In this document: positions 36,536 through 49,649 of the stretch, piece by piece
Numbering within the stretch: position 1 is the first letter of the stretch
How the letters are laid out: every line of letters begins with the position of its first letter
Source: Cordia subcordata
Taxonomy: Eukaryota > Streptophyta > Magnoliopsida > Boraginales > Cordiaceae
DNA length: 64,000 nt
Assembly (NCBI GenBank): GCA_028554755.1
Contig: JAPTOF010000020.1
Coordinates: forward strand, 6,267,001 to 6,331,000
Direction of reading: 5' to 3'
Translations under genes and position numbers: made by a program
The notes under the pieces: generated by a model
What the model saw: the letters and a program-made list of their open reading frames with translations, nothing else
Database searches by the model: none
What the model was told of the DNA's origin: nothing

Positions 36536-37779
36536 ATAGCTCTAAATCGAGTGATTTAATATAATATTGGCTACAATACATATCCAGAATAAGAACGAAG
36601 CAATTTTGAGCTAAAACAAAGAAATAAAAACAAAAAATGGCCAGTTTCGGACAGCAGTCCACAAGAAATGTTATAGTTAAAGAGCTCCAATTGAGGCAAA
36701 TCATGAGTCCACAAAAAGCTAAAAATGAGAGCTACAACTTTCTTGTTGAAAGCCCTGACAAATTTAGACGTTAAGGTAGCCAAAAATTAGCTTGAAATTT
36801 CTGAACTAAAATTTCGAGAAAATAAGAGAGATAGGAAGTATACAGCGAGACCTTAAGCAATTAGCAAATTTGCTCCTTGAACTGACCGTGCATGTACCAG
36901 AGAAAACAGTTCTTCTTACCAAACCTAAAGTGTCGATAATTGCCATGGGTCTCACCATGTACGTACTCTCTCTTACCTTTTTGGCAATTTTCATCAAGGA
37001 ATTTCAAGCCAAGTTTTCAAGAGAAAAACTATTTTTTCAATTGTACTCTCACATTATCATTTTATATTTTAATTTTGATATCCACTTCTAACATAGAACA
37101 CACATATGGGTCACGATACATCTTACAGTTCTCACAAATCAACTAAACAAACTATGAGATTATACAAATTAGGGTCCTTCCAAACAACAATTCTCTTTTT
37201 TCACTCCAAAAAATGCTTGAAAAGACAAAAAACTGTTGATCATTTTGAAGAACCAAGGAGAACGACTCTCCATTTCTCTTCTTCGTCATTCAAAACAAAC
37301 ACAAGTCTTCAGTCATTTTTAAGCATTTGCATACAACTTATTCTAAGTCAACCTTGTGCAATTTGCTCTATTTAATGGTTCCATTCTTTGTTATTATATC
37401 AAGTTTCACATTATTAGACTTGAATATCATAAGCCTGTTGGATTTAAATTCAGAATATATGGAGCCCAATCTAAAAGAGTCGTATGGACCACGCAAAGAT
37501 AACAAAAAGTTGGCTAACAGAATTAGCATATCAAAATCTGATATCAGTTGATGCCAAAGGAAATTCACAGTTTATAAAACTAGCGACTCTAACAAGTAAT
37601 GACTATGCTAAGTGTGATGGATAGTTTCTATTGGTATTATGTACTATATTGTAGTTTAACTTCAGAAAACAACAACTTTTCAAATAATGGCGTTTTAAAT
37701 AGTATCACCATTCTACTGAAGGTGCCAACTTCTAGAACAAAGCATGAGCTCAGGCTTCTATAAGATCAGGAATTAGCCA

Positions 37780-37836
37780 TTAGCCATTCGCATGTTACAC
37801 GCGTTTTCAGTGCGCGTGTAATGCACGAACGGCTAA
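37780..37836. repeat. GC-rich hairpin
   Basis: Arms TTAGCCATTCGCATG...TTACACGCG and CGCGTGTAA...CGAACGGCTAA form a stem of about 24 bp with a few mismatches and a loop of nine. It stands out from the AT-rich surroundings. It could be a tiny MITE with TTA/TAA ends or a structured transcript. Confidence 0.6.
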
Positions 37837-40300
37837 AGACAAAAACAACTAACCTTATTGAAGCACAATGGCAGGCTAACATTCTATGGACCTGCCTCTC
37901 ATAAGGCATATGGAAGTTGTAAAGGAAACATTAGCAAACCAATAGATTGGTAAACAAGCACAGAAGCTGCATTATATGCCTATAAACTAAAACATCATTC
38001 ACTCATGAAAGGTACAATAAAAGGAAAACACAACATTGAATTTTTGTGCCCCATGATATTTAAATGAAAAACTAGATCGTGCGCAAACTGTCTACCATAT
38101 TTGAGTGATTGAATAGTTGAAGGGAAAAGTAAGCGTGCAATCAGAGAACTTTGAAGACCATTGGTTTTAACAATTAATTCCACACGGGAAATTCAGGTTA
38201 CTTGTTCTCATCACCTTGCTTTGCATTGCTTGATTACTTGGATTTCTATTTGATTCAGTTAAACAGAGAAGTTCAAAACTTTTGTTTATTGTGACACAGT
38301 TGGAACAACTCACTCTCACTCAATTCAATTTTTTGTTTTAAAGTTCAGCCTTTGGCATTAAGAAAAATGCCTTTGCTCAAAATGGTTTTGCAACTAAAGG
38401 TTGGTCTCCTGAAAAGCAGATGGCACATGATTACATATATCGTAAAAGGTTTAATTTTGACAAATAATTTCCTAGAGGTGTTCTGAAATTAATACATATA
38501 CCTGAAGTGTGGGAACTAAATATGGACAGAGGCACCTGATTTCCCCATTCTATGAGTGGTCAGAAAATCCTTCATCAGAACTGTACATCTCTGACTTTAT
38601 CATGACGCAATATCTTGCTCTTATTGCCTTTTCATAAACTTGCTGGAAATCAAGAAAATAAAAAAATAAATTTCCTGAGAGAAACAATATTCAAGTAGGC
38701 ACATAAAACTGAATCTGTAACCCATTGGGGGAGATACTCGTGAGTAATGAGAAATAACATTTTCTGGGACGTATCTCTTAGAATTATTGGGATAAGGAAC
38801 CCAGCATATCTCTCTCATGTTTGGTGTCCCAACTCTGAAGAAATGATCTAGTTCACTCCCCCACTTTGTAGGCCTTGCCTCGCCTGCCTGCCCTCGACAC
38901 AAGATGTTCCGGTAGTAAGAGACTATATGCCATTACATAATGTCACCGGTTTCAAAAAGATCATACTCGTCACCTCACAGCTGAAAATGAAATGCAGCAC
39001 TCTCATCAGCCACCAGGGCCAAGAAGGTCTTTTATTTACCTTCTACCGTTACTCTCCCCTTTTCCAAAATGATAAACTTTATATTCACATTTTTCTGGAA
39101 TACTAGTACCGTGTCTTTTAGGAATTGAACCCCTCATATTACACGATTTACATGAAGATGAAAAATAATCGAATTTGTAAGCTCGACCCAGACATTTTGA
39201 TAGTACTCCAAGGACAACTCATTAGTGCCTCATCAGAACTGGACCAGATATTGTCTTATTGTATTTCTTGTTTAATGTGACCTTTTAGTGTCTTTTACAT
39301 AACAAACCAAAAGAAACAAGATTCAGATGTTCTTTTCGCTCATTAGACACACTCATGGAATTATCTTCTAAACCGAAATTTTAATAAGATTTTACCCACA
39401 AAATCCAAATAACCCAAAACTGAAATCACACATAACATATGCCACCAAGACTATATGAAAGATCCAGAACTTCTCCGTCACCCGTTCATATAATGCATAC
39501 ACAGACTTAAATAAATATCACCAACTAGAACATAAACTCTAACAAATGTAGACGAAACGAACCATCGCGAGCATTTTCAAACTTTATAAGGTGTTCAAAT
39601 TTCAGCACTAACAATACCAATTTAACATATCCACAAAATTACTGAAAGGAAATAAATTAACAGGACAACCAACCACACCACCCAAAAGAAAGGATGTGAA
39701 ATAATCATTAGATAAATTACTGAGTGCATTTTATAATTGCAAAGCAATCAGAGAACTTTGAAGACCTAAAACATTTCCACATGGAAAATTTTCAGATTTA
39801 TTTATCCTCATCATTTTGCTTTGCATTTTCGGTAACATATTCAAAATATCATCAAATCTACAAAAACCCACCTAACCACGTTCTGGAATACGGCTTCGTT
39901 TTTGTCTTTTGGTATGTTATATTAACAAAATTTCAATCTTTTCTTTTTTCTTCGACAAATCAAAGCTGAATGAGCAAATTAACTTTGTTCAGCTCAAAAA
40001 ATTTGCCAAAAAATTATGAATTTAGCACCGATACTACCTCTTTCTCGAATTTTTCTTTGCAACTAAGGGCTTGAAGTTGCAAAGGGCTATTTGGTGCACA
40101 CAATTATACACGCACACACACAAACAAAAACAAAAGGAAGATGCAATTACTGTATCTGGAGAAGCAGCCATGTATTTGTTTGATGTAATTGCAGAGGTAT
40201 TTGGTACACATGAGGCTTTATAGGGGACGTTAGGGTTTTAACCCGTCGACTCTTTCAAACGACGACGTTTCAGAGGTAACAAATTAACGGTACCACTTTC

Positions 40301-40331
<31 letters not shown>

Positions 40332-41019
40332 GGGAATTTTCGTTTCAAAACACGCGCATCAAAATGCATACTAATCGGAGGACCCGCATGGCCGTGGGAA
40401 AGTGGTGTACGTATATTTTGACATTTTGTATGATTTAGACAATCGCATAATTTTAATTTTAAATTTCAATATCTTACCAATTAAAAATAAAAAAGTCGAT
40501 GACTGTTAAAAAAGTAAAACTAAAAAAGCAACTAAAAGGTTGCCACTTCCCAACCTTTTTTAGCACAAAGTCACTTTATTTTCTATCGAGTCAAGAGTAG
40601 TGGAGGAAAAACTTAACTAATAAGTGTGCTTCTGATATTTGAACTGGTGTTAGAATTATTGTAGAAGTAAAGCTGCTGTTATCACCCCAACCAACAACTT
40701 GTTGGTAAAAGCATGGCTCACTATTTTAAGACTTGTTTTTATTAATTTCTCAAATTTGTAACCAATTTTTCCTCCTTTCTTATGATTTTTTATATAGTCA
40801 AATTAACCCAAAAAAACGAGGATCTAAGTATTTTCTTTTCTCTATTTCATCAAAGTTTTGTAATACTAGTGGTAATTTTGAAATTATTTTTGCACAATTC
40901 ACTCCTTTACAATCATGTTGCTTAGCAAAATGAATATTATTCTTACTGATCTTTCTTGTAATATCATAAAAAAAATTCAAAATACGCTGTGGTATCTTTT
41001 TCCTTGTTTGCCTTGTGCA

Positions 41020-41300
41020 GCACACTGTTCCTTAGATGATGCTTTAATGTTAGCTCAATTTGGGCCTGGTGCTTGTTGGCCCGTGTGCCTTTTTAGCGTT
41101 GGTTTTGGGCTCTTGTTGCTTCAGAAGCTTTTCTTCTCCTAAAGGGCTTCGGTTTTTGGCCCACTAGTTATTGTGCTGGCGTTTGGTTTATTTTCAGTCC
41201 CTTTTGGATTTGGACTTGTCTGATGTTTGAGTTTTAATTAATTTTCATTTTGGACCAAAATGAAATTTTAGTTCAATTTTGCAATGACCCATAATTCATT
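41020..41300 (+). mobile_element. Possible LINE 3' tail
   Basis: T/G-rich text with CTTTTGGATTTGGACTTGTC and GAGTTTTAATTAATTTTC resembles the LINE-like tail at 11,880-12,040. No coding sequence or clear poly-A is left. Confidence 0.3.
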
Positions 41301-41740
41301 TTTGTTGGCTGATAGTCTAGGAATTTCAGACAAAAAAAAAAGAACTTTATATCAAGGTCATTGTATAATTGATTTGTGGAAAAAGAAAAGATAAATTTGT
41401 GATATTTCAGTGAAGAGAATAATGTTATATGATTCCTTTATATGCTGACCTTTAAAGATCAGAAAAGGGAAAGAGAAACATGAAACAATTTGTTGTGCAA
41501 TGAACAGAGATCTTCAAAATACAGTACAGGCAACAATTTGTGATCTGCAGAACATTTACAAGTATTCACAAACTGCTACTTGCAGTCAAAATGATAGTGT
41601 AGAATACAACACGAAAAAATCGAGCGTCTAAATCAAACTACAACAGTTAAAACCTACTCAATGGAACATTACAAAGAATTATTTGCAGGCCTTGTATGCA
41701 GCAAACTAACAAATCATTGTTGTCCGGCAATGCGATAGAA

Positions 41741-44700
41741 TCAATTGAAGAAATAGTCAAAAATGATATGTTTCTTGTCAAATAAGCTTACTGCTATAAC
41801 TGAGAGCAGCAAAACAAAGACTGCCATGAAGATGTACATTCGGCTATACCCCCCTGCCCCTGCCCCTGCCTGACCCTCAGCCTCTAGCTTTGGCTCTGAA
41901 TTAGAGCTGTCATCTCCAGAAACTGCGGCCATCACCTCAGCTTGACCTGCAGATGCGGTGCTGTGTGATTCCTCCACCTGAGTCAATATGAGCAAAGCAA
42001 TGTTTACAGGATTATATCACGAAGATTGACACTTAACAAGTTCAAGAAGATTCTCTACTTTGATTTTGTAGACAGAGAAGTACAAGAAGAAGATCATACT
42101 TAAAAGTACAGATTTCAGATGTCTCTTCTATTCATTTCTCTTAGTATATTCAGAACGATATTACATCCCAAATTTGACAAGAAAGGATGGAGTGAGGTTG
42201 GATTTTTCAACACCAAAGCAACTAAAGTATGGTTGCCATTTGTTTATCCTCAGATTGCCTGGAAGCGACATAAGAAGATCCAGTTTCTTTTTGTTCAAAA
42301 GTTTTTGATCTTTTGTAGACCTCTTGTTAGGATTCGTGCCCTTGGAATACCAAGGTAAAGAACATCTTCGCCGATGATTGACATTAACACATAATTTTCT
42401 GGTCCTTCATTACTAGCAAATGTAAGAATTGATGTAAATTTAACATGTGGACTATAGCAAACTTGGGCTAATTATGCCATCACAATGATGTATTACAAGT
42501 GTAGAGAGAGGATTAGCCGCAGAGAATGACCAAAAGCTGGCAAGGAAAGCTAATCTAATCTTCCAGATTAGCTAATAAGTTGTAAATGTCTTGCAGGTGT
42601 GCTTTTATTTTTATTTCTTTGTACAATGTAAAAGAAGACAAGTAAGAGAACTATTGAAATGTCAACATTGTCAAAAGATGCTGCAATTGTTGGTAGCATG
42701 AGATATGCCATATTTATAGCAGCCTAAAGGTTATAAAATAAAAAAAAAAGGAAAGAAAAGAAATCTAATAGACCTCAATGTAATAAATTTATAGAAATCA
42801 CATTCTTTCAAGATCCAGCAAAGAAGACTTCATATTTTATTCTATAACGACCTGTTGAAATTTCAGAAGAGCAAAAAAGATGGAGAGAATTGAATAAACA
42901 TAAGATAAATGGACAAAACAGGCATAAATCGATAGAAAATTTTGAAAAAGAGAAGAGTCAAGTCAGATGTGGTTTCGAAATGGAACAGTAATGATGATAA
43001 ATTGGAAGCATTTTACATCCTAAAAGTCCATGTGGCAATTTAAATTATAAAACTTTTGGACATTAACTAATTGACAATATTCATGTCTCTCATTCTTGCA
43101 ATGTTTTGAATATACTTATTAAGTTCTGCAACAGAAATTACTTGCCCCGACAAATTTCTTATCTTGTACTGACTAAAAGGAACTGGCTTTGGTTCTTGAT
43201 AGATTTAATCGTTACAGAAATGCATTGTGCTCTTTCAAGAAAAAACTGATTAAGTTCCTTCAAGAATGGAAAAGCATTTGGGACCTTCAGCACGATGATA
43301 ACAAAGACAATGTTGATTTTTCTTTCCTTGTAAGGATACACTTACTTTTGAACTGTTGGATGTGCTAACCAACAGAACAAAGGTTCACTAAAACCCAGCA
43401 AAGGGACCTACCTGAGAACATATTGGAGAGAATCCTGCAGCCATTTCTTCAGAAGTTTCCGCTGAAGTAGCATCCCCTGAACCAGGCCTGGATGATGGGG
43501 ACTCTGCACCCTCGGTGCACCCATTACCAAGCGAATTTGTTGATACATTCTTCTTTGCTTTTTGTAATTTCTCTACCAGGAATTTGTTTTCCTTTCTGAA
43601 TGAGTACAGCTGCATAAGAACTACTTTATTCAGTTTATAGGGATGTGGATACACTGGTAAAAAAGGACAAATTACAAAAATGTATCCAGAAAGTGCACTT
43701 CAACGATAGAAGGAATAACTGGAAGAGAAACTAGCTTGTAGACTGTAGCAATAGGGAAAAAGTTACCACATAATCGTTTACCTGTTTCTGTATACGCTCC
43801 CTTTCTATTGCTAGTTGCATGATCAAATCCATAATCAGATTGGTCTTAATATTAATATCTTTAGCACTTGCTATTTTTTCAATAGTAGCATGACTCAGAG
43901 ATGTCTCCAATAATCCCACTTGTGCCCTCATAATATCTAATTCTTTGCTCAATTCTAAATTAGTTTCAGTCAACAGCATACATTTTTCCTCAGTGGTTTC
44001 AATCTTAAAATCAGATTTTGAAACCTTTTGTTTCAATTCATCAATCAATGTCTCCATATCCCAAATTGCTGAATATAACATATTCTGTTGCTCCTGGCTC
44101 ACTTCAGAAGACGCCCTTGCATGTTGTAATTGCAGTTCTGATTCCCTCAACTGCTTCTCCAGCAAACTTAATTTTTTTGCATTTTTATCATTGCGCTCTT
44201 TAAGAAAGGTCAGTTCTTCTGTTAATTCCATATTTGCATCAGTCAACTGTGTAATCTTAGACTCTGCATCATGGGCCCTGCTTTCTGCTGCATCAACGTT
44301 TCCTTTAAGAGATCCAATCAAAATTTCCATTTCTCTAATATGTTCTTGACTTTCTTCATTGTATGCCTCAGCCTCCTGCAGCTGGGACTCAGATTCTCTC
44401 AGCTTATTTTCTAGCTTTATGACCTTCTCCCTTAAAGAAGATAGTTCAGAATTCTCAGCAAGCAACTGAGTGGTGCTGCTATGTAGCTTTTGTATAGCTA
44501 TTTCTTTTGCATTTAACTGTTCAAAACAATCTTGGAGTTTAGCTTTCAGCTCTTGTTCTCGTGTAATAGAACCATTCACATGGAAGTGAGCCATTTGGAG
44601 TCGACCCACCATTTCCTTGGATATTCCCATTAGCACCTCTGCTGTATTTTCAGCCTCCAAGAACCTAGCCCAAGTCACCTCTGCTGCCTCCTCCATAAAC

Positions 44701-45554
44701 AAAGCTATTTGTTCTGTTAACTGTAACTTTAGTTTTAGATCTTCTTCGTTATGATTTAGTTCAGATAACTTCTTCTCAAGATCCAGTTCTCTTGCAAGAG
44801 ATTTTTCCAGCATTCGTAAAACAAGTCTCTTGTCAATAGTCTGCATTTGTGGCTTCAGATTTATGCCCGAAACTTCTGATAAGCTGATCTTTGTGTTGTA
44901 TCTCCCTGTTGCCAGAACTTGTTAGAAAAAGACTGTTGTATGGGAAGAAAAGTCTAAAGAGCATATATCATATTGGCTGGAAAAGACATATCAGTTCATA
45001 ATATTTCATGACTTACATTCACTTTGGTTAAGAGTCAATGAGGTCATCTGCAACTTAGCTAACTGCATCTTCATCTCTATGATACGCTCGTGTGACTGTC
45101 TCAATGACTCTTCGAAGTCATGTAGCTTACCTCCCACCACATTATATAGTTGTACTGACTTTTCACATGAAAATATCTTATCACGGGCACCAGCAGTCAA
45201 GGCTTGAAGGGTACTAACAAAATTGTCCACTTCTCTAACTTCAGTAACTAAGATAGCATGTAAGAGATCAAGTGTTAATACCTTCTTGATGAAATCCTGA
45301 GAGAAATTATCATCTTCAATAGTCAATGATTCTAAATCATCGTGACAAGCCAATAGATGCACTAGCAGATTGTCCAAATTCGCCAACTTCTCGGTTACAT
45401 ATGCCAAGCCTAGATCCGCTTGGCCTTGGTTTTCCATGGCGCTTCTTATTTCTCCCATGTCCTTATCATCCGACGAGAGATCATGCAAAGAATTTCCCAA
45501 TGATTGTGGATCATCAATTTTGAAGCTGTGTGCAGCAAACTGATCAATTGCCAT
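41741..45554 (-). CDS. WIT2: WPP domain-interacting tail-anchored protein (WIT), four coding exons
   Basis: Exons (minus): 45554-45017, 44905-43782, 43609-43412 and 41977-41741. They total 2097 bases (698 residues) with GT/AG junctions in frame. The protein is almost all coiled coil: an N-terminal helical region with LGLAYVTEKLANLDNLL and a long heptad-rich part (about residues 195-560) with MEEAAEVTWARFLEAENTAE and repeated LREKV/LRESESQLQ segments. A Ser/Gly/Glu-rich linker follows, then one C-terminal membrane helix (about 669-686, MYIFMAVFVLLLSVIAVSLF) with a 12-residue tail. This order and length fit WIT proteins. WITs sit in the outer nuclear envelope, bind WPP-domain proteins such as RanGAP and pair with KASH-type WIPs and myosin XI-i in nuclear shape and movement. 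Intron 3 is 1.4 kb. Neighbouring bHLH49 supports the WIT2 assignment, but the paralogue is inferred. Confidence 0.9.
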
Positions 45555-47960
45555 TCTTCTCCAAATCTAATTGGTAAGCTGCAGGGACAAAAATGAGTAC
45601 AATACCTTGGCAGAAAAGTTCATGCATTGTTGCCACTGTCAATAAAACCTTAAGTTATAAAGCATCAGCAATATTGGTAAGCAACAGGAGACTGAACCTA
45701 GAAAAATAAATCCACAGACATGCACACGCACACACATATACGTTAGAAACAGTATATCTGGTTGAGTGCATCTTAATCACGTTAAACAATTTTGTTCTCT
45801 GAAATTAGTGATAGATAAATGTCCTTAATATTATACATATGCTGAGCAAAGGCTGGCTGAAATTTTGAAATAGATGTTCTTTCTTTTCTTCTGTCAAACA
45901 TAAGATTATTAAAGCAAAGCCAGGTGGAACAAAAGAGAAGAACCAAAGGACTGACAAGATGTTTTATATGGAAAACATAAGTAACTCAACAAAAGCAGTT
46001 TAACTGAATGATAGTTTCAATTATATAGCTAATAATAATCCTGCCTAGAATTATTATTAACAAAACCTTAAAATTTAGTTTTGAGTCTTCAGCTGGAGTA
46101 TGTAACATGCAACAATTTATTTTCACGCCTTCATCTTCAGCTGGAGTACATGCAACAATTTATTTTACATGTCTTCATCCACATACCAAGAACTGAGAAA
46201 TAAATCATGTCGAAATATGTACAACTACTGATAATGCTTAATAGAAGCCTTTCAAGTTCTGAAGCCTGTCACTCTTTCAAGCACTTTTACACCATCATTA
46301 GTTGATCGATGTATTACCATTTCATCTTGAGAAGTGCCAGAAACACTTAAGATAACAGCAATGTCATTTCCATGGTGTTGAAAATGATTGATTTATATCA
46401 ATTTAAGTGAATTGGTTTTAATACCCTCCATTTGTGTAAATATTTTGACCTTTTAAGGAAGACCAATTGTGTTCAAATTTTAGATGACAACCCAAACAAG
46501 TACTCTGGTGGCCTCTTCCAAACAATAGGATCAATTAGTTGAATATTATCATATGACTAAACAGAAAAGAAACTCTGCAGTTTTAACTGATAATGTCCTT
46601 CTTAGTATTACCTCAGAAAGTTAGCTGGCCTGAACCATGCCTTGTGCTAGTCACTCTTTACTCACTGATATTGCTCTAGAAAGAAGACCATATTTTACCA
46701 TTAGTCTATGTTACCATGTCCTGGCTACTTCACTTCTTAAGTATTGTTGCTCATAGTCCTTCGGACAAGGTCACTATGATAAAGAACCAAGCACGCACAA
46801 CCAGAATAAACCAATATCAGTCATGGTATATGTAGAGATTATGCACCTATCTGCTGAGGGGTAAGTGCAATAATCAGCATAAGGCAGGAACTTCAACGAA
46901 TTACTATGAAACCAAAATCTTTGCAGCATGCTTCAAATTTCGCATTTAATCAAAATACAGGCCAAGATCCCTTCATTGAGCTCTTTGAAAAACACAAAAA
47001 AGCGCTCGCCACTCCAACATTTTCCTTGAGAATTACAAATCTTACCCTAAACAGCTACAAATATTTACTCTACAACATTATATAGCTAGCGCGTAGGGGC
47101 CAACAAAGTAAATCTTGATAGAAATTGCATGTCAAGTTATCAGCATCACGACATTCATCAGTAAATCTTTTGTTTTTCTGGAACGTCACTATCATTTACG
47201 CTTTTTTAAGCATGCTATTCTGCCCAAGATCTTGTACTAGTAGGCACCCGCATCACAATTCGAAAACTTTTCTTGCTTCAGAAAATTTTAGCAGTAAACT
47301 GAACTCAAGAAAACAAATAAAAGAAAAACTAACATCACAGCAGATACTTCAAATTTCATTTTTGTATCCTCAATAGCCAAACTATATCCAAAAAATGGTG
47401 AATTCTGTACGGTTCCGGCAGAAGATTCAGGAATCAACTCAGTGAAAATGAAAAGTTTCTGCAGTTTTACATGCTGTAGGAGACAATTCAATTGCTTACC
47501 TCAATTTTGAAGTTGTCTGCCAAGCTTCACAAAAGTTGACCTGCAAAAAAAAGTGACCAGTTCAAACACCAGGACACCATCTTAAACCCAACCAAACCAA
47601 CTTGTCCACAAGATGGGGTCGGTTATATGAATTTAACAATCCCAGTTGTCTCCTTTGTAACTCCATACCCGCGACTAGTCGAAATTGTAATATCAAAAGA
47701 TTCAATTTTTAGAAGCAAAAAATGACAAAGACCCTGAATCTATTGCAAAACATAATTGAAAGATTTTGCATACAAAACATACCCTTGTGAAGAATCATTG
47801 TTGGGACTTGCTAAATTATCACTGTCAGACAAGAAAAAAGATCACATGAAGGGTCATATTCAAATGGCAATTCCTTCAGTACCGTTAAGTTAACGTGAGG
47901 ACAATGTTTAGAGTAGTTTAAAGACTGATCTTGCAAAGACAAAAATTAATGTGTGTGTAG
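45555..47960 (-). other. WIT 5' leader with leader intron, and promoter side
   Basis: The coding exon extends to 45,578, where CTGCAG marks an acceptor. A matching donor (GAG|GTAAGC) lies at 47,499-47,500, and an upstream exon starts after TTTTTTGCAG at 47,540. That gives a 41-base leader exon (47,500-47,540) and a 1.9-kb leader intron. A further donor-like GTATGT occurs near 47,780. A long leader intron often raises expression; that is inference. The ORFs inside the intron are not supported. Confidence 0.5.
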
Positions 47961-48594
47961 GTTGCATCTAAACGTGTCCGATGTGGTACACAATAATGTG
48001 TCTGAACTGGTCAACCAGCAAGTGGTTGGTTGCGTGAGTGTTTGGATGAGTTGTTGGGTCCACTGCCTAATCATTGGACCAGTTAGATTTCTTCATCATA
48101 ATTTCTTGGCCTTTTTATTTTTGACTCTTTTTGATTTTTTTTTGCAACCATTATCACGGTTTAGAGGCTTTGAGTGTGCTTATTTATGTGTTTATAAACA
48201 AAGAAAAAAATATTAGATGCCCCTTATTTGTATGAAACTTGCTTATAAGTACCTAAATAAGTACATTGAGATAACTTTTTAATTTTGTTTATACGCTTGA
48301 CCAAAAGAATAAAGATATCTTGTGATAAGATTCGCCACTAATTATTACTCTCCTGTTTTTCCTTTTTTAGGTGATCTTTTGAACTTCTTAGGCCAATTTA
48401 AATCATATCAAATGACTCTATAATCGTCTTGAATCAGATTTTAAAATCAATGCTCATAATGTCATTGTTATTCATATTTTTGGATCAAAAGGATGTTGTC
48501 AATATTAAAGTCTCAGTGCAATTAGAAAATGACCAATTAGGATGGTTCATCCTCTTCAAAAGCAAGAGTTATGTTCATTAAACAGTACCAAACT
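47961..48594. other. Spacer upstream of WIT
   Basis: AT-rich; the + ORF at 47,953-48,216 is not recognisable. Nothing else seen. Confidence 0.35.
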
Positions 48595-48608
48595 TATATC
48601 TATATTAG

Positions 48609-48771
48609 TGGTTTTTTTCCCTCACTCCTAAGCTGACCTAGCTTTTTTTTTTTTTTTAAGATAACAGATCTCTCACCTTCAATTCGACCTTCTATTTTCA
48701 TAGAATTTGAACTCAACACCTCAATACTCTCGGAGGAAATAGTCTCAACTATTTATGCGATCCTTAATCCC
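48609..48771 (-). mobile_element. Full-length tRNA-like SINE with 14-bp target duplication
   Basis: The flanks are identical, TATATCTATATTAG at 48,595-48,608 and 48,772-48,785. On the minus strand the element starts GGGATTAAGGATCGC, has A-box-like TAGTTGAGACTATTTCC and B-box-like TGAGTTCAAATTC, then AATAGAAGGTCGAATTG and a poly-A run, followed by about 35 more bases. The perfect 14-bp duplication points to fairly recent insertion by LINE machinery. Confidence 0.8.
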
Positions 48772-48785
48772 TATATCTATATTAG

Positions 48786-49649
48786 AGTTTCTTAAAACTA
48801 CTTTTCTTTCTTTTTTTTGGTCATCAAAATGTGATTTATTTCAGGGTTATTTTAGGTGCTTTCAATGAATAAGAGTTGTATGTGCTAACATGTGAAATAT
48901 GGGGCACATAACCAGCAAATGGTATATTCGCAAATCCAATAATTGAGGGCTAAATGTGGAGATCAAATAGACAAGTAGGTGACAAAGAAACTTCAAAAGC
49001 TCACCGGCTCTCTTCAATCATGTCATGTGAGTTGCGACACCCATAAGTAGTGCGCCAACGCTCCAAATATTAGGCGGCATCATCACTGGACCGACGCATG
49101 CTTTTAAGTAAAGCGATTAGATTGAATTTTTGAACATAAATTTTGTCAAAAAGAAAGGATTTTCGCGCCAGAGCACGATTATAGAAGTTGAGAGTGACTG
49201 AGTGAGACAGTGGGAGACAGAGGACTCAGTACTTAGCAGATAAAATGTGTATAATTTATTAATATAAATTAAGAAATTAATTATAAAATATACAATAGTT
49301 AATGAAATAATAACATCATAAAAAATATATATATAAATAAACAGCTATCTTTATTATAAATAGAATTACATTTTATAATTGTCCTACCTTGACTGCAAAT
49401 TTTGAACACACTGAATATTAACTTAAAAATATATCTTTTTTTTTTATGTAAGTGACCAAATAATTATTCTTTTTTTTTATTTTTCATTTCTTTATCTCTT
49501 TGTTTCTATGTCTATAAGTCCAAAATATGTTTTAAATTTATAATTACATATGCGGATCCAATCACGATCTTAGAACAAGAACAAGAGATCTTTCTAGATC
49601 AATTCCTTTGCCCCTCATTCTTTCTTAAATTTGGAAGTAGATGCTTCCT
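48786..49649. other. Intergenic spacer
   Basis: No gene seen. AT-rich from 49,250 to 49,520. The left limit of the gypsy LTR to the right could not be fixed and may reach into this interval. Confidence 0.35.

Larger units (their letters stand above)
36536..41740. other. Intergenic region downstream of the WIT gene
   Basis: No gene is supported. Contents: LTR-like dispersed repeat text at about 36,590-36,830; a GC-rich hairpin at 37,780-37,836; a short duplicated segment (about 38,140-38,230 and 39,742-39,830); and a possible LINE tail at 41,020-41,300. The 3' UTR of the WIT gene should lie close to 41,740. The minus ORF at 38,621-38,902 has no family features. Confidence 0.4.

Noticed and set aside
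36495..36997. Overlapping minus ORFs with hydrophobic runs
   Set aside because: Overlapping frames in repeat-like text. The hydrophobicity comes from AT-rich sequence (Phe/Leu/Ile codons), and no start context or splice sites fit.
38621..38902. 93-codon minus ORF with RVGTPNMREICWVPYP
   Set aside because: No family motif, no homologous second copy in the window, and its C-terminal part is low-complexity Phe/Ile.
43945..44349. 134-codon plus ORF inside the WIT gene
   Set aside because: An antisense shadow of the WIT coiled-coil exon, rich in Ser, Cys and Phe as expected from the complement of Glu/Lys/Leu codons.
41741..45554. Reading the WIT locus as a kinesin, myosin tail or other generic coiled-coil gene
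   Set aside because: No motor or other domain is present. The single C-terminal membrane helix, the WARFLEAENTAE block and the bHLH49 neighbour fit WIT better.
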